DNA from: Sphaerochaeta sp032144095
Lineage (GTDB): Bacteria; Spirochaetota; Spirochaetia; Sphaerochaetales; Sphaerochaetaceae
Direction of reading: 5' to 3'
Assembly: GCF_032144095.1 (NCBI RefSeq)
Contig: NZ_JAVSNJ010000022.1
Span: 1 to 34,398, forward strand
Length of the DNA: 34,398 bases
Shown: piece by piece, positions 15,544 through 23,377 of the stretch
Position numbering within the stretch: position 1 is the first letter of the stretch
How the letters are laid out: each line of letters starts with the position of its first letter
The notes under the pieces: model-generated
Told to the model about the DNA's origin: nothing
Databases searched by the model: none
What the model saw: only the letters and a program-made list of their open reading frames with translations
Position numbers and translations under genes: made by a program

Positions 15544-16565
15544 CATCTGGTCAAAGCAAGGTCTCCATCAGCTATCCAACCCATCTTTCGCATCCATTCA
15601 CTGATAAGGAGAGCAATGCAGGCAGGGAGAATAAAATGCATCACCAGGACAACCGGCAACGAACTAATGCCCATTGCAGCAATTGCGCCGAACTGTCCGA
15701 CCAGGCCGCTGCTGCCCATTCCAGCCCCACTGCTGGTGTTTTCCATATGGAATACCATGGTGCTTATAGGCCCGAGAATCGCTGAGGCAACAGTAGGGGG
15801 AATCCAGATCCGAGGATTTTTCCATATGTTGGCTATCTGCAGCATGCTGGTTCCCAGCCCCTGGCTGAGTAGGCCTGAAACCTTGTTCTCCCGGTAGGAG
15901 ATCACGGCAAAGCCAACCATCTGGCAGCAACATCCCACAGCGGCGGCCCCTGCAGCCAACCCGTTGAGCCCCAATCCGATGCAGATTGCTGCGCTGCTGA
16001 TGGGAAGGGTGAGTATCATCCCGACACTGGTGGAGACCAATATACCCATCGGAAGGGGATAAAGAAGGGTCAAGGCATTGATGAAGGAACCGAGGTACTG
16101 CATGAAGAAGGCAATTGCAGGGGAGAGGAACATCCCAGCCAGGGATCCAGCCATAATGGTTGCCAAAGGGACAACCATTATGTCCACCCCTGTTTTCCCT
16201 GCTACTCTCCTTGCCACCTCTGAGCCGATCCATGCAGCTACCAAAGCCCCGACCGGCTCTCCGACAACGACTTTCAGCAAGGCCCCGCCATCCCCAAGAA
16301 CAAAGGTCCCCGCTCCGATAGCCCCTGTAACAGCACTGCAGAGTATACCCAAGGGAGGAGCACCTATCGCCAATGCAACCCCAATGCCAATTGCAGGGCC
16401 GCTGAGAAACTGGGCTACCATGCCAATCTGTTCAATTGTGGGAATATGGGCATACAAACCAATCTGCTTGATGATGAGCCCGATGATGAGGGAGGCGAAC
16501 AAGCCTTGGGCCATTCCTCCAAGAACCTTGACAATATAGTCAGAGACACCACTTCTTCTAGCCAT
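15543..16565 (-). CDS. PTS EIIC-type (PfoR family) membrane permease
   Basis: 340-residue, highly hydrophobic protein of the PTS_EIIC_2/PfoR family, with about eight to ten membrane segments. Typical segments are GPAIGIGVALAIGAPPLGI, TGAIGAGTFV, VGEPVGALVAAWIGSEVA, and a conserved C-terminal part with ILGPISTMVFHMENTSSGAGMG and GLVGQFG. No EIIA or EIIB domain is fused or encoded next to it, so sugar phosphorylation by this protein is unproven; some relatives were first described as regulators. AGAGG six bases before ATG 16565 decides the start over an in-frame GTG at 16580. It lies downstream of the GH13 gene on the same strand, which suggests a sugar-related substrate. Confidence 0.8.
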   Translation of the reverse strand: MARRSGVSDYIVKVLGGMAQGLFASLIIGLIIKQIGLYAHIPTIEQIGMVAQFLSGPAIGIGVALAIGAPPLGILCSAVTGAIGAGTFVLGDGGALLKVVVGEPVGALVAAWIGSEVARRVAGKTGVDIMVVPLATIMAGSLAGMFLSPAIAFFMQYLGSFINALTLLYPLPMGILVSTSVGMILTLPISSAAICIGLGLNGLAAGAAAVGCCCQMVGFAVISYRENKVSGLLSQGLGTSMLQIANIWKNPRIWIPPTVASAILGPISTMVFHMENTSSGAGMGSSGLVGQFGAIAAMGISSLPVVLVMHFILPACIALLISEWMRKMGWIADGDLALTR

Positions 16566-16680
16566 AGAAGCCTCTTCCACGTTGGATTTTGGTGGATGAC
16601 TTGACGTATGCCGCGACCATAGTCCAGCATAAGGCCTCCGTTTTGGCTGAGTATACCAAGAGGTGCAGAGAGAGAGAAGA

Positions 16681-16718
16681 TGGTTTTGGATAAATCCTAT
16701 TCGTTTTTGTCAAAACCA
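16681..16718 (-). promoter_or_regulatory. Dyad and -35-like element upstream of the PTS gene
   Basis: TGGTTTTG (16681-16688) and CAAAACCA (16711-16718) form a perfect 8-bp inverted repeat. On the minus strand TTGACA (16714-16709) overlaps the right arm; no good -10 is evident. It may be an operator in the PTS promoter. Confidence 0.3.
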
Positions 16719-16782
16719 CTACTATTGTTCAAATTTCAAGATATAAAACATATATACTAATCCGTAATCGGTATCATATAGA

Positions 16783-18381
16783 TCAAAGCCTAAAGAGAAC
16801 CCCTTCATGCCCTGAAAGAACCAGGTTTCCCAAGGAAAACTTCTGCTGGACACTCTCAGAGGAGGTAGTGAACACTGGCTGGGCAGTATTGGCATGCACT
16901 CCGAACTCCATCAGGGAGACTGCCTGTTCCTTAGCTGAGAAGTTGAGTACCACAAGCAATTTCCCCTCTTCAGAAGTACGGGTATATACCATCAGATTCG
17001 GATTATCTGATGGATGGAATTCGCAAATGCCGCTCAGCAACACAGGTTCAGTGTTTCGAAACTGGATCAGGCTCTTGTAGAAAGTGAGCATGGAGTCACC
17101 CTCCATTTCCTGGTTCTCCACAGCATAGCGATTGGCCCCCTTGGAGAAAGGCAACCAAGGCTCGACCTCGGAAAAACCGTGGGTCTCCCCTACCGTCCAT
17201 ACCATCGGGCCACGCTGAGGGTCCCGTCCCCTATAGAAGGGCCAGTACCGCTTGCCAAGGGGATCGCGAAGATCCTTCCTATAGATAGAGGAGTCGGGAA
17301 GTCCCAGCTCCTCACCATAATAGAGGAATACGGTCCCTCTTTGGGTAAGGAGAAAGAGAGTCGCCAGCCTGGCTTTCTTTTCATTGCCTCCAAAACGGGT
17401 AATAGAACGGTTCACATCGTGGTTATTGAGAACCCATGTAGGTGTTCGGTGTTTTCCCACAGCCTCATACCACCGTTTTGCAGAGCGTTGCCATTTCTGT
17501 GCCGAAAAGGTTGTGTTAATGAGGGAAAAATCAAAAGTGAGGTTTAGCTCTTCACTCCGGGAACCTAGATAGGATGCGGCCAACTCAGGTTCTCCTGGGT
17601 TCTCGACCATGATTTCACCAACCAGCATCCTGTCAGGATAGGTATCGACAAGACGGCGCAACAAGCTCAGCTTTCCATGGGTCTCTGGGCGGTTCCTGTC
17701 AAAAATATGGCGTTGCATATCATAGGGCCTTGGGCGGCTGCCAAAAATCCTTGGGTTATCCCTGAAGGAATCATCCTTGATTATGGAATTGATCACATCA
17801 AGGCGGAATCCATCCACCCCCTCCTTAAGCCAGAAGCTCACTTCACCGAAAATGGCATCTACCGTTGCAGGGTTTCTCCAGTTCAGGTCAGGTTGTTCGG
17901 GAAGAAAGGAGTGGAAGTAGTACTGGCCTCGCTCTTTGTCGTAGGTCCATCCCTTCCCACCAAAAGCGCCCTTCCAATTGTTAGGGATTGAGTCTTTCCA
18001 AATATAATAGTCAGCCTTCTCAGAGGTTCTGGATTTCCTGCTGTCCAAAAACCATGGATGGCTGTTTGAGGTATGGTTGAGCACAAGATCAAAAATAACC
18101 TTGAGGGAGAGTTCATGGGCTGAGGAAATGAGTGCTCGGGCATCCTCCAGACTCCCAAAAATGGGATCTATAGCACGATAATCCGAAACATCATATCCAA
18201 AGTCAGCCATAGGTGAGGCGAATATCGGGCTGAGCCAGATGGCATGTACACCAAGGGCCTTGATGTAGTCCAGGCGCCTGACAAGGCCCTTGAGATCTCC
18301 AACACCATCATCATTGCTATCCTGAAAGCTTCTTGGGTATATCTGATAGACGATACAATTCTGCCACCATGCTAAGTCCAT
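16783..18381 (-). CDS. GH13 alpha-glucosidase (oligo-1,6-glucosidase type)
   Basis: Cytoplasmic glycoside hydrolase of family 13, 532 residues, with no signal peptide. It is expected to split short alpha-glucosides such as isomaltose, maltose or trehalose derivatives. The four conserved regions are DLVLNHTS (region I, near 98), GFRLDVINS with nucleophile Asp195, MLVGEIMVE with acid/base Glu256, and VLNNHDVNR with Asp322. The opening WWQNCIVYQIYPRSFQDSN is typical of the oligo-1,6-glucosidase/alpha-glucosidase subfamilies. AGGAG six bases before ATG 18381 fixes the start; the frame extends nine more codons upstream without a better site. The GH1 gene lies upstream on the same strand, beyond the AT-rich island. 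Confidence 0.92.
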   Translation of the reverse strand: MDLAWWQNCIVYQIYPRSFQDSNDDGVGDLKGLVRRLDYIKALGVHAIWLSPIFASPMADFGYDVSDYRAIDPIFGSLEDARALISSAHELSLKVIFDLVLNHTSNSHPWFLDSRKSRTSEKADYYIWKDSIPNNWKGAFGGKGWTYDKERGQYYFHSFLPEQPDLNWRNPATVDAIFGEVSFWLKEGVDGFRLDVINSIIKDDSFRDNPRIFGSRPRPYDMQRHIFDRNRPETHGKLSLLRRLVDTYPDRMLVGEIMVENPGEPELAASYLGSRSEELNLTFDFSLINTTFSAQKWQRSAKRWYEAVGKHRTPTWVLNNHDVNRSITRFGGNEKKARLATLFLLTQRGTVFLYYGEELGLPDSSIYRKDLRDPLGKRYWPFYRGRDPQRGPMVWTVGETHGFSEVEPWLPFSKGANRYAVENQEMEGDSMLTFYKSLIQFRNTEPVLLSGICEFHPSDNPNLMVYTRTSEEGKLLVVLNFSAKEQAVSLMEFGVHANTAQPVFTTSSESVQQKFSLGNLVLSGHEGVLFRL

Positions 18382-18491
18382 GCATAACTCCTGGATATGA
18401 GTATACAACAGAGCCTTGGTAAACGAAACAAGAATACCAGCATAGAAATGCTACAAGAGACTTTGTCAGGAATCCACACTTCAGTGCAAGG

Positions 18492-18546
18492 TTACCTCTA
18501 TGGGTATTGCATTGTTCCAACATTGAATAGAGGTAATTGTACTTAT
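18492..18546. repeat. Nested inverted repeat at the left edge of the AT-rich island
   Basis: TTACCTCTAT (18492-18501) and ATAGAGGTAA (18537-18546) are perfect 10-bp inverted copies. Between them CATTGTT-CC-AACATTG forms a second, near-perfect dyad. It lies about 110-165 bp upstream of the GH13 start. It could be an operator for that gene, or mark the island junction, since the base composition changes right after it. Confidence 0.55.
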
Positions 18547-19005
18547 TAATACAACTATTACCATAGTGTTAATAATAGTTCTAAAATTGTTTTTATTTCA
18601 AACCCATATAATTTTTATATAGTTTAAATATATTTTTACTATATTTGGGTTTTACTACTTATGTCTCTTATGAAGGATGTTTCTGCGTTTATGTTAGAAT
18701 ATGAATACACCCCTGGTACATCCCAAGGCCCAACACTAGCATGATCAGTATAGTATTTGTAGTATGGTAGACATATATTACTATTAATGTAATATAATTT
18801 TTACACATATTAAATGTATAAAAAGCATATTTTCAATATATTTTTTATATAATTTAAATACAGTAATTATCTTTTTTGATAGTATTATAGCTTATATATG
18901 ATGGTATTTTTATATACATTAAATGATGTATTTAACGGTTATAACCAAATCAGCCCTAGCTGTTGCTTGCCCAAAAAATTGAACTTAAGCTGAAAAAACA
19001 AAACC
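18547..19005. other. AT-rich non-coding stretch left of parA
   Basis: Long A/T runs with repeated patterns such as TTTTTATATAG and TTTAAATA. An imperfect dyad pairs AAACCCA (18600-18606) with TGGGTTT (18646-18652). An ATG-initiated 27-codon frame at 18661-18744 (MSLMKDVSAFMLEYEY...) has a less AT-rich composition but no ribosome binding site; it may be a remnant. No RNA gene is recognised. Confidence 0.5.
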
Positions 19006-19260
19006 TTATTCTTGCCCATGTTTCTTGGAAAATTCCTTAAGGGAAAAACGTATTCCTGCAGCCCACCCCAAACCCATGCTTGCAAACAGTTCCTCGAGTT
19101 CCCTTTTGAAGGATGGCTCAATGGAAAAGGTAGTCAGGATTTTTTTCTCTTTTTTGGGTTTGCGTACCTCATTTGCAAAAAGCTGTTTTGCCTTCTGTCC
19201 GCTAATACTGCTCTCAGCAACTACTTCATTTTCTGTTTCTGGATTACGTTTTAAAGCCAT
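19006..19260 (-). CDS. Small basic protein, putative ParA partner (centromere-binding)
   Basis: 84 residues from ATG 19260, with GGAG seven bases before it, two bases after the parA stop; certainly in one operon with parA. The first 40 residues are charged and probably disordered (KPKKEKK at about 34-40). The C-terminal half (ILTTFSIEPSFKRELEELFASMG...) has a short strand followed by two helices, the layout of ribbon-helix-helix DNA-binding partners of plasmid ParA proteins. No ParB or KorB-like long domain is present. The assignment rests on position, size and this pattern only. Confidence 0.6.
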   Translation of the reverse strand: MALKRNPETENEVVAESSISGQKAKQLFANEVRKPKKEKKILTTFSIEPSFKRELEELFASMGLGWAAGIRFSLKEFSKKHGQE

Positions 19261-19262
19261 TT

Positions 19263-20024
19263 CTATCTCCAAATCTCCGAGTTTAATGTATGCAAAGAAT
19301 CAAGGGTAGACTGTTTTAACCCCTTACCTCTATTCTTAAATAGTTGAGGTGCCGAACCAGCTTCTTGTGCTTTTCTGAAAAGAGGATCAACAGGTATCTT
19401 ATATACGGTAAATTTGCCTTCACAGGCAGCAAGATAAATATCTCGGTGTTGTTTGATTCTATTGTCAAAGGAATTTATGATAATCCTTGAATGCTCAACA
19501 TTGGAACGAAGATTCTTCTTCAACTTAGCAAGTTCTTCAATGAAAATTTCCAGCCCATCAAGGCTAAATACCTCAGGTGTCATTGGAGAGATAATTTCAT
19601 CACTGGAAATGAGAGCAGCCCGTTCCAGACGGCCTAGCCCTGGAGAGAGATCCAAAATGATACGTTCATACGATTTAGAGAGTTCCTTAATGAGATCCTG
19701 CAAAACAAAGGGCTCTTCTGCCAGTTTTGTCTCAGAATAGGTTTTCAGGGAACCACCAATGCCAAACGTCGGCAACATGAAGAGATTCGGGATATGAGGA
19801 ACAGCCACTATTGCATCAGAACTATAACACTTACCCTGAATAACATCGGCAAGCTCAAAAGACGGGGCATCCTGCAAAAACCATGAAGAAGCATTCCCTT
19901 GTGGATCAACATCAATAAGAAGGGTTACATACCCATCCAGTGCTGATTGACAAGCAAGGGTTCCGGAGATAGTTGTTTTGCCTACTCCACCTTTTTGCAG
20001 ATGGAAAGATATCGTTTTTGCCAT
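19263..20024 (-). CDS. parA: ParA-family partition ATPase
   Basis: 253 residues, of the short ParA/Soj class without an N-terminal DNA-binding domain. The deviant Walker A is KGGVGKTT at 11-18, Walker A' is LLIDVDPQGNAS, and Walker B is IILDLSPGLG, with Ser where most relatives have Thr-Pro. Such proteins move DNA or protein cargo over the nucleoid by ATP-driven dimerisation. The start at 20024 (MAKTISFHLQ) is preferred to 20069 because of AAAGG upstream and because the P-loop then sits at the usual distance from the N-terminus. It lies alone with its small partner in AT-rich DNA, unlike chromosomal soj-spo0J, which sits by gidB. A plasmid-type origin is likely. Confidence 0.9.
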   Translation of the reverse strand: MAKTISFHLQKGGVGKTTISGTLACQSALDGYVTLLIDVDPQGNASSWFLQDAPSFELADVIQGKCYSSDAIVAVPHIPNLFMLPTFGIGGSLKTYSETKLAEEPFVLQDLIKELSKSYERIILDLSPGLGRLERAALISSDEIISPMTPEVFSLDGLEIFIEELAKLKKNLRSNVEHSRIIINSFDNRIKQHRDIYLAACEGKFTVYKIPVDPLFRKAQEAGSAPQLFKNRGKGLKQSTLDSLHTLNSEIWR

Positions 20025-20297
20025 TTTTGCCTTTAACGTCAGTATATACCGTAGTATTTCATAGCACAAGTATAATTACTCATAAATAGGTATATAGGTG
20101 TAGTGATAGCAAATACCATAGTTTATTTAGTACTTCTATATAAGTTTAGTAGTAATTTAATTTATATCTGATGGTGTTTTTAGGTATATTCTATGGCGAA
20201 TTACCATAAACTAACGTAGTTTACTGAGTAATTGTTCAGAGGAAACATATTTGTATTTGAATTTTACTCTGTAATAGAATATTCCAATTTTACTAAG
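20025..20297. promoter_or_regulatory. AT-rich region upstream of parA, possible centromere-like site
   Basis: The region holds several related short motifs: TACCGTAGTA, TAGGTATATAGG, TACCATAGTTTA, TACCATAAACTA, ACGTAGTTTA and TAGGTATATT (20181-20190). Sites for a ParA partner usually lie just upstream of such operons. The promoter of parA must also be here, but no single -35/-10 pair stands out. Confidence 0.35.
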
Positions 20298-20652
20298 ATG
20301 GAAGACGTTTTTTTCGTACTCAAACACTTGGCTATCAATGATACACAGCCATACGGCAAAGCTTCCTGGACCCTCATGGTACTTGCAAAAAGATCAAGCT
20401 AAGGTGCCTGATCATCTCTAGTTCAAGGGAGAATATCTTTTTGCACCGTTTGTTGATGCTTCTTTAATTGATACTGAATCAGTACCCAATGAGAGTCATG
20501 TTGGAATTGTGGATTCTTGGATACATCCAATGGTGTATTTGGAACCAGTTTTTTTCAAGATGTAAGGAACCCAAGTATGTTCACGCTAAAAATTTGAAAT
20601 TGTTCCTTACTACTGGGTAAAAACTGTAGCGAAGGAATACAAGCCTCTTTAG
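20298..20652 (+). pseudogene. Decayed coding remnant of unknown origin
   Basis: Three short open stretches with ordinary codon composition lie in AT-rich surroundings: 20298-20402 (MEDVFFVLKHLAIND...), 20422-20565 (FKGEYLFAPFVDASLID... to FKM) and 20602-20652 (VPYYWVKTVAKEYKPL). The last two share a frame and are parted by stops; the first is in another frame. They read like pieces of one protein broken by a frameshift and stops. I do not recognise the family. Confidence 0.35.
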
Positions 20653-20918
20653 GGTAAAAAATAGTACAGGTAAACTATGTTATGCTATCATTCAGATATA
20701 GATACTTATTGGTATGCTATTGTTTCACATATTTTTTATAGTATTATATAGTTTTATTGTATAATTTAATTTTGTATCTATACGAATTTAATACTATTGT
20801 AGGTATATTTTTATATCGTAACTTATCAATAAAATTACTTTCCAATATAACTTGAATTACTTTTACTATGTATATAGCTTCATCTCCCTCCCTTTGGCTT
20901 TGACCGAACCTAGCTATA

Positions 20919-20988
20919 CCTACACTGACAAAACTTTTTCGCAAAACACCACTTCCGTTATTCCAAGATATTGGTATGTCAGTGTAGG
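20919..20988. repeat. Perfect 12-bp inverted repeat, possible remnant element
   Basis: CCTACACTGACA (20919-20930) and TGTCAGTGTAGG (20977-20988) are exact inverted copies around 46 bp. Such ends could belong to a tiny non-autonomous element or form a large hairpin. No target-site duplication is evident next to them. Confidence 0.5.
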
Positions 20989-21340
20989 AAGCTTGGGTTA
21001 TTCCTCTCCAATCAGATAGAGGGTATCGGAACAGCTATCTGTCTGAGAGTTTTTACATCTCGTTTTTTGCCATCATTGTGCTTCGCTGGTTCTCCAGGCT
21101 ACAGAGAGGCTAGAGTCCTATCCTGATCGAGAGGTGAAGAATCCCCTTTCCTATATTTGCTCATGTGATCGCTGCATAATTGGTACCTGACAAGTAATGG
21201 AAAGAATTTGCATGCAGCGTTAATGTATTGTCCACTTGGTATCCTCAGAACTATGAGTTCAGCTTACAAAGGTGAAGTGGTTGGAAACGGTCAAAGGATT
21301 GCCATGACAAGATAGGGATGTCAATTGTGCATGCATCAAT
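20989..21340. other. Non-coding stretch of normal base composition inside the island
   Basis: About 350 bp of less AT-rich sequence with frequent stops in all frames. It contains a small dyad (CAGATAG ... CTATCTG near 21014-21043). It may be decayed coding DNA; nothing recognisable was found. Confidence 0.4.
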
Positions 21341-21541
21341 AGTTACAATATACTTGCAATTATTGCTATAGGTTTTATATTTAATTATTACTATATTAAT
21401 ATTGTATATATATTGTTTTAAGCTATTTTGATAGTATATACACGTAGGTAAAGTAAATGTATGAAATTTTTTATTGTTTTAATATAATTATACTAATCTT
21501 AAAACTGTTTATGATATCAGTCTTTAGGTATATTACTATAA

Positions 21542-21757
21542 TTTTTATATTTTAATTATATAATTTACTACTATATATGTATGGGATATTAGTGACATTC
21601 CTTTTCTATATGTTAAATAACTATTATTGTTATACTGTTTTTATATTTTAATTATATAGTTTCTTTCTATATATGTATTGGATATTAGTGACATACCTTT
21701 TCTGCCTATTAAATAAATACAATTATTGTACTATTTTTATATAGTTATAATAATAAT
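21542..21757. repeat. Tandem 96-bp AT-rich repeats (two copies and a partial third)
   Basis: Each unit starts TTTTTATAT: 21542, 21638 and 21734, exactly 96 bp apart. The first two also share TTTTAATTATATA, CTATATATGTAT, GGATATTAGTGACAT and CCTTTTCT in the same order. The third is cut off after about 20 bp. More divergent relatives seem to lie upstream (about 21380 and 21465). Confidence 0.7.
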
Positions 21758-21797
21758 GCCATGTCTTAATCATAGCATAATGATTGTAAGACATGGC
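21758..21797. terminator. Strong hairpin at the right edge of the AT-rich island
   Basis: GCCATGTCTTA (21758-21768) pairs perfectly with TAAGACATGGC (21787-21797), with an inner ATCAT/ATGAT stem. It lies 34 bp past the GH1 stop on the minus strand, so it may end that transcript, though the following minus-strand bases are only partly T. It also marks the point where the AT-rich island starts. Confidence 0.6.
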
Positions 21798-21830
21798 ATA
21801 TCGTATTGCTTTGTCAAGTAGCTTTCTTGC

Positions 21831-23162
21831 CTATAGGGTCTCGCAATATCCTGCAATTACATCCCGAAGCATGTAGGCACTGTCCTTGGGGATCCGTTGT
21901 TGTGTTTCATAGTCGACATAAACGATACCAAAACGGCGGCTATAGCCCCAGGCCCATTCAAAATTGTCCATAAATGACCAGATAAAGTATCCCTTGAGAT
22001 GTATGCCCTCATCTATTGCCTGTTTGCAGATAGCCAAATGTTTGAGTATGTAGTCACATCTGAACAGGTCATGGACTCTTGCATCGACCACTTCATCATC
22101 AGAAGCACAACCATTCTCGGTGATGTACAAAGGAAGGTTTGGGTCAAAGCCTTGTATGTAATGGAGGATCCTCAACAACCCGAATGGGGTTACAGGCCAG
22201 CCTTGGTTGGTGACAGGCTGCCAAACAGGAACGTCCCGGTTCTTTCCCTGTTTGGTCTCATCATATACTACAGCGCCTTCCTGATAGTAGTTTATACCCA
22301 AGAAGTCTATCTTTTCTCCGATAATGGCCATATCCCCATCTTCAATCGGATAGGAAATACCCATACCCTCAGTAACGAGCTTCGGGTATCCCTGGTTGAA
22401 CAAGGGCAGGAGGAATACGTCAGTATTGAAGGCTCTTGCATATTCGCTTGCAAGGATGTCCTCCGGCTTCCTAGAGGCCGGTCTTGGTGCTATCGGGTTG
22501 AGGGTTGTCCCGATCGGAGCGGCAAGGCCTGTTTTCCTGTAGGACTGCAATGCAAGCCCATGGGCAAGATTGAGATGGTGGACAGCCCTGTTTGCTTGCT
22601 TAGCATCCTTGATACCAGGAGCATGCTCTCCTGTCAGATATCCAAGATAGGCTGCACAGAAGGGCTCGTTTAGCGTGATCCAACGGTCAACATAGGGTCC
22701 CAGATGGTTGAAGCATGCCTCTGCATAGTTCTGGAAATCATACGCTGTCTGCCGGTTTGTCCAGCCTCCCCTATCCTGCAATACCTGTGGAAGGTCCCAA
22801 TGGTAGAGTGTGGCGACAACCTCCAGGCCCTGTTTTTTCAGCTCTTTGCTCAACCGGATATAGTAGTCAACCCCAGCCATGTTAACTTCACCGGTGCCAT
22901 CAGGCATGATCCTTGGCCAAGCGAGGGAAAACCGGTAGGCCTGAAAATTCAGGTCAGCCATGAGCTTAACATCCTCTACATACCGGTGGTACTGGTCAGA
23001 AGCAATGGTGCCATCGTCACCGTTCATCACCGCACCAGGGACCTTGGAGAAGGTATCCCAGATACTTTGCTTACGTCCATCAGCATCTACGGCACCCTCC
23101 ACCTGATAGCTCGCTGTTGCACACCCCCACAAGAAATCATCTTCAAAATGTATCTGTCGCAT
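21831..23162 (-). CDS. GH1 beta-glucosidase
   Basis: Family 1 glycoside hydrolase, 443 residues, cytoplasmic (no signal peptide), expected to cleave cellobiose or other beta-glucosides. ATASYQVEGA near residue 15 is the family's N-terminal signature. The acid/base is Glu166 in WITLNEPF and the nucleophile is Glu349 in LYITENG. GFDPNLP and the C-terminal SFMDNFEWAWGYSRRFGIVYVDY (glucose-site residues) are intact. AAGGA nine bases before ATG 23162 fixes the start; three codons upstream a TTG is open but unlikely. It is non-phospho-type by its similarity to BglA/BglB, as far as can be judged by eye. Confidence 0.93.
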   Translation of the reverse strand: MRQIHFEDDFLWGCATASYQVEGAVDADGRKQSIWDTFSKVPGAVMNGDDGTIASDQYHRYVEDVKLMADLNFQAYRFSLAWPRIMPDGTGEVNMAGVDYYIRLSKELKKQGLEVVATLYHWDLPQVLQDRGGWTNRQTAYDFQNYAEACFNHLGPYVDRWITLNEPFCAAYLGYLTGEHAPGIKDAKQANRAVHHLNLAHGLALQSYRKTGLAAPIGTTLNPIAPRPASRKPEDILASEYARAFNTDVFLLPLFNQGYPKLVTEGMGISYPIEDGDMAIIGEKIDFLGINYYQEGAVVYDETKQGKNRDVPVWQPVTNQGWPVTPFGLLRILHYIQGFDPNLPLYITENGCASDDEVVDARVHDLFRCDYILKHLAICKQAIDEGIHLKGYFIWSFMDNFEWAWGYSRRFGIVYVDYETQQRIPKDSAYMLRDVIAGYCETL

Positions 23163-23277
23163 TACTTCCAATCCTTATATTATATCCCCGAAACATCTAC
23201 AGCAAGCTACAGAGAGCATCACTATCCTTACCAGGTGGGTCATAATACCATGCACATGGCAGTCACTCAACCATATG

Positions 23278-23317
23278 TAAAAATTTGAACAAAGTTGTTT
23301 CAGTGAACAAATTTACT
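23278..23317 (-). promoter_or_regulatory. Inverted repeat upstream of the GH1 gene
   Basis: AAATTTG (23281-23287) and CAAATTT (23308-23314) form a dyad, and GAACAAA occurs twice within it. It lies about 120-150 bp before the GH1 start and just after the HAD gene, so it could be an operator or a weak terminator. Confidence 0.3.
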
Positions 23318-23377
23318 ATAACATACTATTGCTTATCTAGCAAAACAGGTAAATTTGATATAAGTTTAATACTATTT

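Noticed and set aside
15543..16565. Complete PTS sugar transporter
   Set aside because: Only a membrane EIIC-like domain is present; no EIIA or EIIB sequence lies in or beside the gene.
20744..20944. 66-codon minus-strand frame (MRKSFVSVGIARFGQ...)
   Set aside because: Covers one arm of the 12-bp inverted repeat, has no SD, and its second half is coded by simple AT-rich DNA; probably chance.
18382..21830. CRISPR array or tRNA-mediated integration site in the AT-rich region
   Set aside because: The 96-bp units lack the repeat-spacer pattern (they are similar throughout), no cas gene is present, and no tRNA-like cloverleaf was found at either edge.
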